A DNA stretch of 52,704 bases, taken from contig JAQGOK010000001.1 in assembly GCA_028293645.1 (NCBI GenBank), positions 1 through 52,704 of the forward strand. Reading direction: 5' to 3'. Of this stretch, positions 25,789 to 33,048 are shown piece after piece (the first letter of the stretch is position 1; each line of letters starts with the position of its first letter). The stretch is from Chthoniobacter sp. (GTDB lineage Bacteria > Verrucomicrobiota > Verrucomicrobiia > Chthoniobacterales > Chthoniobacteraceae). Both the position numbers and the translations under genes were made by a program. A model generated the notes under the pieces. That model did not search any database and had not been told where the DNA came from. It worked only from the letters and a program-made list of their open reading frames with translations.

Positions 25789-27345
25789 ATGAGACACACC
25801 TTTTCCCTCCCGCTCGCGATCGCCCTCGGCCTCACCCTGACCTTGTTGGGCCAGGAGCCAATCAAGCCGGCTTCAGACGAGAAGGACAAGAAACCTGCCG
25901 AGCAGAAGGACGCCGAAAAAGCCAAGGAAGAGAAACCGAAGGAAAAGACCGGCAAGATAACGCTCGGGGGCGCGGAGGTGAGCTACGTCGCGCAGACGGG
26001 GACGATCCCGGTGCTGAAGGACGACGGCACGCCGCGGGCGAATGTCTTCTACGTGTACTACGCTGCGGTCGATCCGGAGGGGAAGCGGCTCGGTGCGAAG
26101 GACGCGAGCACACGGTCGATTACGTTTTGTTTTAACGGCGGTCCGGGGGCTTCGGCGGTGTGGTTGCACCTGGGCGGACTCGGGCCGCGGCGGCTCGACT
26201 TCCCGCCGGATGGCCTGACTCCCAGCACCGTCTCGCGCGTGGTCGATAATCCCAATTCCATTCTCGATGCGACCGACCTGGTATTCGTCGATCCGGTTAG
26301 CACGGGGCTGAGTCGCGCGGCGAAAGGCGAGAAACCGGAGCAATTCTACGGCGTCGAGGAAGACATCCAGGCGGTCGGCGAGTTCGTCCGGCTTTTCACC
26401 ACGCGGGAGCAACGTTGGGCTTCGCCGAAGTTTTTCTGCGGCGAGAGCTACGGAGTGACCCGGGTCGCGGGACTTGCGGATTACCTGCAGGAAAAGCACG
26501 GGTTTTATGCCGAGGGATTGATGCTGATGTCCGGTTTGCTCAGCTTCCAAACGATCTCCCCCGCGCTCGGGAATGATCTGCCGTACCTCACGTTCCTGCC
26601 CGGGCTTACCGCCACGGCGCATTTCCACAAAAAGCTGCCGCCGGATTTGCAATCAGACTTCGAGAAAGCCGTCCGCGAATCGCGCGCGTTCGCGAACGGA
26701 GAATACGCGCTGGCCTTGCTGCGGGGTCAGGAGCTTTCGCCCGAAGAACGGCGCACGATTGCGGAGAAGCTCGCGCGGTTCACTGGGCTCGGAGTCGAAC
26801 AGATCGATGAGCAGGATCTTCGGATCGATCCGTCGTTCTTCCGCGAAATGCTGCTGCGCAAGGAGGGCAAAATACTCGGGCGATTCGACGCCCGGGTGAC
26901 TTCGGAGGATGGGGACCGCTCCGAGCAACGCCCGGAATTCGATCCGTCGTTCTCGAATATCGTCGGTGGTTTTTCGTCAGCCGTGAACGCGTACGTCCGT
27001 GGCGAACTCGGCTATGAGAGCGACCATCCGTATCACGTGCTGACTGGATTGCCGTGGAAGTGGAGCAGCTTCGAAGGCCGGTATGTTTCGACCGAAGGTC
27101 GCCTCGCGGAGGCGATGAAGACGAATCCGCGGCTCCGAGTCGTGGTGCTCACCGGTTATCGGGATCTCGCGGTGCCGGAAGACTCCATGCGCTACAGCCT
27201 CGCGCACCTGCCGTTGCCAGCGAGTCGCCGCGCGAACGTCTCCTGGCGACGCTATGAGAGCGGCCACATGATGTATCTCTTCCAGCCGGACGCGGAGAAG
27301 CTGCGGCGAGACTTGCTGGAGTTCCTGAAGGCGCCTGCGAAGTAG
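25789..27345 (+). CDS. Secreted serine carboxypeptidase-like protein (peptidase S10)
   Basis: 518 residues, with signal peptide (hydrophobic LPLAIALGLTLTLLG) then a charged Lys/Glu/Pro-rich linker (~27-55) that is probably disordered. The alpha/beta-hydrolase domain has the oxyanion motif FNGGPGASAVWLH (115-127), nucleophile S220 in CGESYGVTR, D459 in LTGYRDLAVP and H493 in ESGHMMYLF. That triad spacing and the NGGPG motif define S10. These enzymes are better known in eukaryotes but occur in soil bacteria. It would cut C-terminal residues of peptides outside the cytoplasm; substrate not predictable. Convergent with the ATP-grasp-like gene (12 bp gap). Confidence 0.92.
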   Translation: MRHTFSLPLAIALGLTLTLLGQEPIKPASDEKDKKPAEQKDAEKAKEEKPKEKTGKITLGGAEVSYVAQTGTIPVLKDDGTPRANVFYVYYAAVDPEGKRLGAKDASTRSITFCFNGGPGASAVWLHLGGLGPRRLDFPPDGLTPSTVSRVVDNPNSILDATDLVFVDPVSTGLSRAAKGEKPEQFYGVEEDIQAVGEFVRLFTTREQRWASPKFFCGESYGVTRVAGLADYLQEKHGFYAEGLMLMSGLLSFQTISPALGNDLPYLTFLPGLTATAHFHKKLPPDLQSDFEKAVRESRAFANGEYALALLRGQELSPEERRTIAEKLARFTGLGVEQIDEQDLRIDPSFFREMLLRKEGKILGRFDARVTSEDGDRSEQRPEFDPSFSNIVGGFSSAVNAYVRGELGYESDHPYHVLTGLPWKWSSFEGRYVSTEGRLAEAMKTNPRLRVVVLTGYRDLAVPEDSMRYSLAHLPLPASRRANVSWRRYESGHMMYLFQPDAEKLRRDLLEFLKAPAK

Positions 27346-27356
27346 AGCGAGCTGCC

Positions 27357-28667
27357 TTACTGGCCAACGGCCGTCGGCACCATGATGGCGTCCTTCATGC
27401 CATGGAGGAGCTTCTTGTCCGCGGGGCAGATTGTGGCGAGTGCGCCACCGAGCCGCGATCGTCCCTCCGTTACGAAGTAGTAAGGACAGAGTCGAACGCG
27501 GCCGTGCATCGTTTCGATCGCGCCAGTCGCCGGATTGAGGAACGGTTGCTCCACCAGGCGCCCTTTGTGAAAGCGTTGCAGCACGTAGGGATGATGGGCA
27601 AAGGACGCCAGCGCGTGCTCCAGAGCGGCCTGCCACTCAGGCTGCGGCGCATCCGAGCCGAGGGTGACGCTGCGGCTGCCCCAGCCGAGTTCGGAGAAAC
27701 CGCTGATCTTCAGGATAAGATCACGTTGTTTCTGGCTGAAGCGCATCAGTTCCTCCCACGAGTGAATCTCCAATCCGGGGATTACCGCGTGCTGTGGCAG
27801 CGGAGTCGGGTCGACCACCCAGGTCATCGGAATGTGTTTCTGCAACTCCACGAAATGCCGTTCGCCGAGTTCCCGCCGCCAAAATTCGCGTAAGGGACGG
27901 AGCCAAAACAGAGCGAACCAGAGCTTCTCCTCCAGATACGGTTTGAAGGGCGGTGTGACCCGGATTTCGCCATTCGCGGCGGCGTCCATGATCGCGGGCG
28001 CACAAGGCACGTTAGCAAGATCGAAATTCTCGAAGAACCGGTACAGGGAGCGCCGGTCAGGACCTTCCGAGCTCACTTTGAAATCGGACGCGCCGTGAAC
28101 GCGTAAGGCGCCACCGCTCAGCCGCGCGAGGTATTCCATCTCGGGTCGATAAGTCGCTGCTTCGTCCGAAACGACGATGTCCGCAGCTTCACCCACAACC
28201 GCCTGGAAACCGTCCAGCATGCCGTTCTCTCCACCGAGCAGGTCGGACGTGCCGAAGCTCGCATAGGTGGTATTCAACCATTGCGTGAGCCCGATTCCAC
28301 CTGGGACGTTATCAAGTTCCGCGATGGTGAAGCCGTCCTCGGTCAGCACCAAATCAGGCCGAATGACCTGCGGAAGATCGTCGCGAAAGCGCTTCTGTCT
28401 CGCGTACTCGATGAGTTCCGGCGGTTTCCCGCGGTCGAGATAATCGGCAATCCAGGCGGGCTGCTTGCCCGAGACGCTACGCTGATAGAGTTCATTGCAA
28501 GCGCGCACGAAGAGCTGCAGGCGGTAACCGAGCTTGTCGAGTTGCTCGGCCAGTTTGTCGCTGACCAGGAATGGTTCCGGCGAGATCAGCCAGTCCTTGT
28601 CGGCGAAAAGCCCTTCGGGCGGAAACGCCGCCCGGATCGCGGCAATGCGGTCGAGATCGCTCAACAT
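27357..28667 (-). CDS. ATP-grasp-like protein of unknown function
   Basis: 436 residues without signal or membrane segment. I infer an ATP-grasp fold of the circularly permuted/glutathionylspermidine-synthase-like kind from ELDNVPGGIGLTQWL (residues ~127-141, the acid-Asn-Pro-Gly-Gly arrangement of such proteins), the basic segment LILKISGFSELGWGSRSV (~311-328), and LQRFHKGRLVEQPF (~355-368). I cannot name a reaction; peptide or amide ligation is the usual activity of the fold. Neighbours: S10 peptidase (convergent) and ruvA (upstream, 19 bp away, same strand), so it may be transcribed with ruvA. Alternative: a non-catalytic relative. Confidence 0.65.
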   Translation of the reverse strand: MLSDLDRIAAIRAAFPPEGLFADKDWLISPEPFLVSDKLAEQLDKLGYRLQLFVRACNELYQRSVSGKQPAWIADYLDRGKPPELIEYARQKRFRDDLPQVIRPDLVLTEDGFTIAELDNVPGGIGLTQWLNTTYASFGTSDLLGGENGMLDGFQAVVGEAADIVVSDEAATYRPEMEYLARLSGGALRVHGASDFKVSSEGPDRRSLYRFFENFDLANVPCAPAIMDAAANGEIRVTPPFKPYLEEKLWFALFWLRPLREFWRRELGERHFVELQKHIPMTWVVDPTPLPQHAVIPGLEIHSWEELMRFSQKQRDLILKISGFSELGWGSRSVTLGSDAPQPEWQAALEHALASFAHHPYVLQRFHKGRLVEQPFLNPATGAIETMHGRVRLCPYYFVTEGRSRLGGALATICPADKKLLHGMKDAIMVPTAVGQ

Positions 28668-28686
28668 GGAGTCCGGCGGTTGGGCT

Positions 28687-29292
28687 TCAGATCAAAAGTT
28701 TCAGCGCTGACCGCACCAATTCCTCGCTGCTCTGCGGTCCGCCCGCTTTCTCCAGTGTCTGCTTCACCGCTTTGTGGGCATCGATCTGCTTGTAACCGAG
28801 TGAGATGAGTGCGAGCACGGCGTCGTTGATCTGCGTCTCCTGAGGCGTCGGCGCGTGCGTCGCACTGGCCGCCTCCCAAGCGGCGGCGATGCCGACCTTG
28901 TCCTTCAGTTCGACGATGATCCGTTCCGCGGTTTTCTTCCCGATCCCTTTCGTTTTTGAAAGAGTGCTCACGTCATTCGCGACCACGGCAGCCTTGAAGG
29001 ACCCGACGCTAATTCCGCTGAGGACGTCCAGCGCAGTCTTTGGCCCAATCCCGCTGACATGATGCACGAGGAGTCGGAAGAGATCACGTTCGGCCGCGCT
29101 CATGAAGCCGAAGAGAACGTGTGCGTCTTCGCGGACCTGCAGATGTGTTAAAACCTTGATCTGCTGGCCCACGAGCGGAAGCCTGTCGTAGCTCGAAAGC
29201 GGAATCGCCACATGATAGCCCACCCCATGGACGCCGACGACCACATGCGTCGGCAACGCTTCGATGAGCGTGCCCTCGAGAAAGGTGATCAT
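28687..29292 (-). CDS. ruvA: Holliday junction branch migration protein RuvA
   Basis: 201 residues from ATG 29292, the family's usual length; a longer frame extends to 29640 but is not homologous. Domain I starts MITFLEGTLIEALPTHVVV. The two helix-hairpin-helix motifs are LVHHVSGIGPKTALDVLSG and STLSKTKGIGKKTAERIIVEL (~107-134). The flexible linker and C-terminal domain III (AVLALISLGYKQIDAHKAV...) that contacts RuvB complete it. It binds four-way junctions for RuvB. ruvB and ruvC are not nearby. Its 5' end may overlap the divergent gene at 29245. Confidence 0.96.
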   Translation of the reverse strand: MITFLEGTLIEALPTHVVVGVHGVGYHVAIPLSSYDRLPLVGQQIKVLTHLQVREDAHVLFGFMSAAERDLFRLLVHHVSGIGPKTALDVLSGISVGSFKAAVVANDVSTLSKTKGIGKKTAERIIVELKDKVGIAAAWEAASATHAPTPQETQINDAVLALISLGYKQIDAHKAVKQTLEKAGGPQSSEELVRSALKLLI

Positions 29293-29916
29293 GGGCGCGA
29301 CCATAGAACGCGGCCGTGGAGTGCAAAGCGGATTCTCGCGGCGCTGGTGGTGGCGATGGTTTGGGATGTCTCCGCCGCCGCACCGAACACCGTGGTGAGA
29401 GCCTGGCTTGAACCGAAATCGATGCGTGCGCCGGTGACGCTGCCCATCACTGGTGCGCAGCGTACGGAATTGGCTTTGGGTCGACTCACAGGCGACGGTT
29501 TGGAACCTCTGCCGGAACGCGCTTTGAAGGTGCTTGGGCTTTCTCGCGAGGCTCTGCTCGAAGCGGCGCGCGCGAACTCGACCGCCGACCTGGCTGAACT
29601 GAAGCCCCGCTACGTGCGCGACCGGCACAACGTGATTCAATACGCGGAACTCGCATCGGACCGGCCGCTCGTGGCGAGCGCGGTGCTCGCGCCGGGATTT
29701 CTCCCGCTCTTCAAAGACACCTTGGGCGACAGTGTGCTTGTCGTGGTGCCCAGCCGCTATGCTGCTTACGTATTTCCGAAGCTGGCGAGCAGCTACCGGG
29801 ACTACTACCCGATGGTCTTCGAGGCGTATCGCGCGACCGCTTTTCCGGTCAGCGTGGAAGTCTTCGAATTCAGCGCGGGAAGCATCCAGGCGGTCGGGGT
29901 TTTTGAGGAGCCTTGA
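29245..29916 (+). CDS. Probable secreted protein of unknown function
   Basis: Up to 223 residues. The open frame starts at 29212; ATGs occur at 29212, 29227, 29245 and 29356, and all but the last overlap the ruvA 5' end on the other strand. The hydrophobic stretch ILAALVVAMVWDVSAAA looks like a signal peptide (cleavage after AAA), which argues for an upstream start. The mature part has a SVLVVVPSRYAAYVFPKLAS segment and a C-terminal beta-rich tail that recall short DUF1444-type proteins, but this is weak. No named family. The start is poorly determined. Confidence 0.6.
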   Translation: MRRQRFDERALEKGDHGRDHRTRPWSAKRILAALVVAMVWDVSAAAPNTVVRAWLEPKSMRAPVTLPITGAQRTELALGRLTGDGLEPLPERALKVLGLSREALLEAARANSTADLAELKPRYVRDRHNVIQYAELASDRPLVASAVLAPGFLPLFKDTLGDSVLVVVPSRYAAYVFPKLASSYRDYYPMVFEAYRATAFPVSVEVFEFSAGSIQAVGVFEEP

Positions 29917-30057
29917 GCTTGCCCTGGGTCGCTTTCACGGCTGCAAAAAGGCGGCTCTGTTTGAGGAGTTTTGTTGATCCGGGAAAATCCGAAATTCGGC
30001 CGTTTCCAAGTAATTTTTGCCGTAAATGGAGATTTTCGTTCAAGAAAGGGTCATTCG

Positions 30058-30408
30058 ATGCTAGTTTTCGCGCCTATGCCTATCCACAAGAAAACCGCCT
30101 TTTCCCGTCGGCTTCCTGATCTGGTAACTGAGGAACTTGCTGCGGTGCTTTCGTCGAAAACGACTTACGATTTCAAGGAACTTTTTGAGGTGGTTCACGT
30201 GAATCTGCGGGCGCGCAACGCGGCCAGTGGTGGTGAGGAAATGCTGCGCCTCCGCGCTTATGAAAAGCTCCAGAATCTCGTCGCTCGGGGCATGGTGAAG
30301 AAAGAGGCGAAGAAGTACAAAGGAATTCCCAAGCAGCTGGCGACTCTGCAGACCGTTCCCCCGGCTCCCGGCGCTCCGGCGCAACCCGCGGCTCCGGCCA
30401 CGGCCTAG
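30058..30408 (+). CDS. Small helical protein of unknown function, possibly winged-helix
   Basis: 116 residues from ATG 30058, chosen because AAGAAAGGG lies 7 bases upstream (the longer frame starts at 29971 and has no such site). The helical N-terminal half, YEKLQNLVARGMVKKEAKKYKGI at ~74-96, resembles the last helix and wing of a winged-helix domain, and the last ~20 residues are Pro/Ala-rich (PPAPGAPAQPAAPATA) and disordered. The gene is preceded by an AT-rich 140-bp region and followed by nuoA 27 bp later. DNA binding is inference only. Confidence 0.65.
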   Translation: MLVFAPMPIHKKTAFSRRLPDLVTEELAAVLSSKTTYDFKELFEVVHVNLRARNAASGGEEMLRLRAYEKLQNLVARGMVKKEAKKYKGIPKQLATLQTVPPAPGAPAQPAAPATA

Positions 30409-30435
30409 AGGCGCTATCTCTGCCACCCCGGGTTC

Positions 30436-30810
30436 ATGAACGACTATCTACCGATTCTCCTCCAGGTCATCGTGGCGATCGGGTTCGCTGCATCAGCGCT
30501 GGGGGTGAGTGTCCTCCTGGGCAAAACGTCGAAGGGCAACGCCACCAAGAACACCGCCTACGAGTGCGGGATGATTGCTGAAGGCGGCGCGCAGCCGCGG
30601 TTCAGCGTGAAGTTCTACCTCGTGGCGATGCTCTTCATCCTTTTCGATATCGAGATCGTCTTCATGTACCCGTGGGCGGTGGTCTATCGCGAAGTGGTCG
30701 CGACGGAAGGTGCCAGCACCATCTTCTTCAGCATGCTGAGCTTCGTGGGGATTCTCACGGTCGGCTACGTGTATGCGATCATGAAGGGCGCTCTGGAGTG
30801 GAAGCGATGA
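30436..30810 (+). CDS. nuoA: NADH-quinone oxidoreductase subunit A (isolated)
   Basis: 124 residues with three membrane helices. The NuoA signature is complete: YECGMIAEGGAQPRFSVKFYLVAMLFILFDIEIVFMYPWA (around 41-80), the loop and second helix that carry the Cys and acidic residues at the quinone site. It is a membrane subunit of complex I. nuoB, nuoC or other nuo genes do not follow: the next clear gene is an unrelated Dabb protein 275 bp on. Either the rest of complex I lies elsewhere or this copy is separate. An ATG overlaps its stop (ATGA), but that frame ends after 16 codons. Confidence 0.93.
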   Translation: MNDYLPILLQVIVAIGFAASALGVSVLLGKTSKGNATKNTAYECGMIAEGGAQPRFSVKFYLVAMLFILFDIEIVFMYPWAVVYREVVATEGASTIFFSMLSFVGILTVGYVYAIMKGALEWKR

Positions 30811-30819
30811 ATCCGGCGG

Positions 30820-30984
30820 GTGACCCGCGAGAGTTCATCGGTTCTGCTCCCTGCTGAACGGCTGCTCGCGCACTTCGCCGCCCGATCCGAAGCCGCTCCT
30901 TTCCTTTCGGAAAGCGGTGCGCTGCTCACGTCGGCCAACGGCCTCGTTCAGGCAGCCCAAACGGTGTCGCGCGTCGCAGGATAA
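30820..30984 (+). CDS. Possible small ORF (54 codons) after nuoA
   Basis: A GTG-initiated frame of 54 codons lies in the otherwise empty 274 bp between nuoA and the Dabb gene. Translation begins MTRESSSVLLPAERLLAHF and ends in TVSRVAG. Its codon choice looks like the surrounding genes (many GCC, CTC, TCG). There is no Shine-Dalgarno sequence beyond GGCGG, no known motif, and GC-rich DNA makes such frames common. It could also be a remnant of a deleted nuo gene. Low confidence. Confidence 0.25.
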   Translation: MTRESSSVLLPAERLLAHFAARSEAAPFLSESGALLTSANGLVQAAQTVSRVAG

Positions 30985-31084
30985 TTCGGTTGATGGGACT
31001 TGGGATAACTGATGAATTCGCGCTCCGTTCATCCGAACGCGCGAGCACGGACGCGGGTTAGCTCTCTATTTTCTACTTACCTCG

Positions 31085-31402
31085 ATGGTTCACCACATCA
31101 CGCTCTACAAACTCCAGCCCGAGATCACGCCTGCCAAGCTCGAGTCCATGATGATGACGACCCGCATGAGCCTGCTCAAGATCCCGGAGATTCTGAGTGT
31201 GCGCTGCGGCAAGAACATCGATGCCAAATCGGAGTGGCCCTTTTTCATCGCGCTGGATTTCGAGTCCACGGAGAAGCTCGCGATGACTCAGGACGACGCG
31301 ATCTACATGAAGTTCGTCACGGAAGTAATCAAAGCGCACACGGCGGAGTCGCTGACCCTGGATTTCGAAATGGATCCAGGCAAGAACGTCAAATACTCGT
31401 AG
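31085..31402 (+). CDS. Dabb (stress-responsive alpha/beta barrel) family protein
   Basis: 105 residues. MVHHITLYKLQPEITPAKLESM at the start, the IPEILSVRCGKN strand and the DFESTEKLAMTQDDAIYMKFVTEV segment fit the dimeric A/B barrel (Dabb) family. The family includes stress-induced proteins of plants and bacteria and some polyketide cyclases; no function can be assigned here. It is separated from nuoA by 274 bp and from the SGNH gene by about 110 bp holding a short inverted repeat (31413-31438). Confidence 0.85.
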   Translation: MVHHITLYKLQPEITPAKLESMMMTTRMSLLKIPEILSVRCGKNIDAKSEWPFFIALDFESTEKLAMTQDDAIYMKFVTEVIKAHTAESLTLDFEMDPGKNVKYS

Positions 31403-31412
31403 CGATCCGCGC

Positions 31413-31438
31413 GGTTCGTCCTGACTGAGGCACGAACC
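31413..31438. terminator. Possible bidirectional terminator between Dabb and SGNH genes
   Basis: GGTTCGT / ACGAACC, a 7-bp stem with a 12-base loop, sits between two convergent genes. There is no clear T-run on either strand, so it is a weak call. Confidence 0.35.
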
Positions 31439-31512
31439 AACAAGCCGAGTGTGCGCAGCCTTGGCTGGATCGCGCCTGAGCCCGGCGACCGGGTTACTGT
31501 CAGCTACGAAAG

Positions 31513-32901
31513 CTACCGACCAGCTGCCGCCAGCGGCGCCGCGTCGCCCACTCGAGTCAGCTCATACTTCTGAGGTTTGGGCTGATTGACCTGGTAGATC
31601 TGCTCTTCCAGTTCCTTGGCCTTCGTCAGCAGTTGGGCCACGGTTGTTTTCTGAGTGGCATACCACCCCTCGAACGCGGCTTTTTTCGCCTCCAATTCCG
31701 GATCCTGCGCCTGCTCGGCTTTGGCCAGGTCCCGGCGCTTGCCTTTCAGAGCACCGTATTGATCCCGCAACGGGCGATACGCCTGATCGTTCCGTTGTTT
31801 GTTGAGCGTCGCGACCTGCAGTGACTGCTGATACTGCGGCGTCTTCTCGTTCGACTGAAGCTCCACTCCGATCCCGAGTTGTGTGTCCGTATACGAACCG
31901 ATGGCTGTGCCTTCGATCTTCAGCTCGTAGGTGCCCGGTGGCAGGTTGCGGATCGTGAGCTTCTCCAGGCCGAGGCGATGTCCGAGATTCGCCAGCTTCA
32001 CCCCTTCCGCAGCGTCTGCCGGGAGCACCCATGGCAGGGACTGCGCCGCAAACGTGAAGCTCAGCCCCTGATCGTTCGCCTGCAGGTCGGTGACCTTGCC
32101 ACGGCGTGCCGTTGCGGCCTTCTTTCCCTCTTTGTCAGCGATTGTGATTTGCGAGACAGGCACCTTCGCCGCCATGTCTTCAATCACAGAGGCCGCCATG
32201 ATCACCTGGCCCGCGGGACCGGGATGCACGCCATCTTTGATCACCGTGAACACGGGATCCTTCTTTCGCTGCCGCAGCGTCAGGTTGTTGAGCGGCGTCC
32301 ACATGTCCACAAACCCGAGCCCGCGCACTTCCGCCTGCTCACGCAACCAGGCGCCGTAGAGGGCGAGCACGCCGTTGTAGTAGGTGTTGCGGGGCTCATC
32401 CATGCTCTTGCCGAGACGCTTCGCACGCGCATCGAACATCGACGGCGACATCGGCACCGCGGTGGCGCCGGCAGCTTCGATCTTCTCCAGCACGGTCGTC
32501 ATATCGCGCTGGTAGGTTTCAAAAACCGTTTTGTCGTAATCGCGGTAGGTGCCGTCGTTCATCCCAAGCAGAACCGTCACGTACTTCGGTTTATAAACCG
32601 CGACGTCCTCTTCGAACCGCCGGAGTGCATCCGCCGCGCGATCCCCGCCGACTCCAGCGTTGTGAAAGTGAAGCCGGAGCTGCGGGTAGCGCGTGTAAAA
32701 GTAGTTCTCCACATACTGCGTGTAGAGACACTGGTGCGTGATCGAGTCGCCGAGGAAAACCAGCGTATCGCCGTCCTTGAGATCGATCTTCTCGACCACC
32801 GTCTTGAACGCGGGCGCCGACGGCGGCGCGGCCACGGGATCTTGGGCGTGAAGAGATAGCGCTGCGGCGGAAAGAAGGACGAAGAAATGGAGACGTTTCA
32901 T
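31513..32901 (-). CDS. Secreted SGNH/GDSL hydrolase
   Basis: 462 residues from ATG 32901 (an upstream frame to 32952 is less likely). Signal peptide MKRLHFFVLLSAAALSLHA. SGNH blocks: FLGDSITH (block I, S53), NAGVGGDRAAD (block II), LLGMND (block III) and DGVHPGPAGQ (block V, Asp and His). The C-terminal ~170 residues form an added region with a beta segment (NLPPGTYELKIEG) and coiled-coil helices (LATLNKQRNDQAYRPLRDQYG...). Such proteins act on acyl, acetyl or carbohydrate esters; a cellulose/xylan esterase role is possible. Divergent from the ppc gene, whose start lies 148 bp away. Confidence 0.9.
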   Translation of the reverse strand: MKRLHFFVLLSAAALSLHAQDPVAAPPSAPAFKTVVEKIDLKDGDTLVFLGDSITHQCLYTQYVENYFYTRYPQLRLHFHNAGVGGDRAADALRRFEEDVAVYKPKYVTVLLGMNDGTYRDYDKTVFETYQRDMTTVLEKIEAAGATAVPMSPSMFDARAKRLGKSMDEPRNTYYNGVLALYGAWLREQAEVRGLGFVDMWTPLNNLTLRQRKKDPVFTVIKDGVHPGPAGQVIMAASVIEDMAAKVPVSQITIADKEGKKAATARRGKVTDLQANDQGLSFTFAAQSLPWVLPADAAEGVKLANLGHRLGLEKLTIRNLPPGTYELKIEGTAIGSYTDTQLGIGVELQSNEKTPQYQQSLQVATLNKQRNDQAYRPLRDQYGALKGKRRDLAKAEQAQDPELEAKKAAFEGWYATQKTTVAQLLTKAKELEEQIYQVNQPKPQKYELTRVGDAAPLAAAGR

Positions 32902-33048
32902 GGGGAACTCGCCGGCGAGAATGGGCCGCCCGTCAGAAAACGGGAAGCGCATTCAGCGGGGACGAACCGCTTTCCAACTTACGCTCGCCGGGATGAGGTT
33001 TTGCTTGCTGGAGTGCGAAGCGGCGGCCAGAAAACGGCCAGGGTCATC

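Noticed and set aside
29293-29640. Upstream extension of the ruvA frame
   Set aside because: RuvA homology begins exactly at MITFLEG; the extension is antisense to another gene and not RuvA-like.
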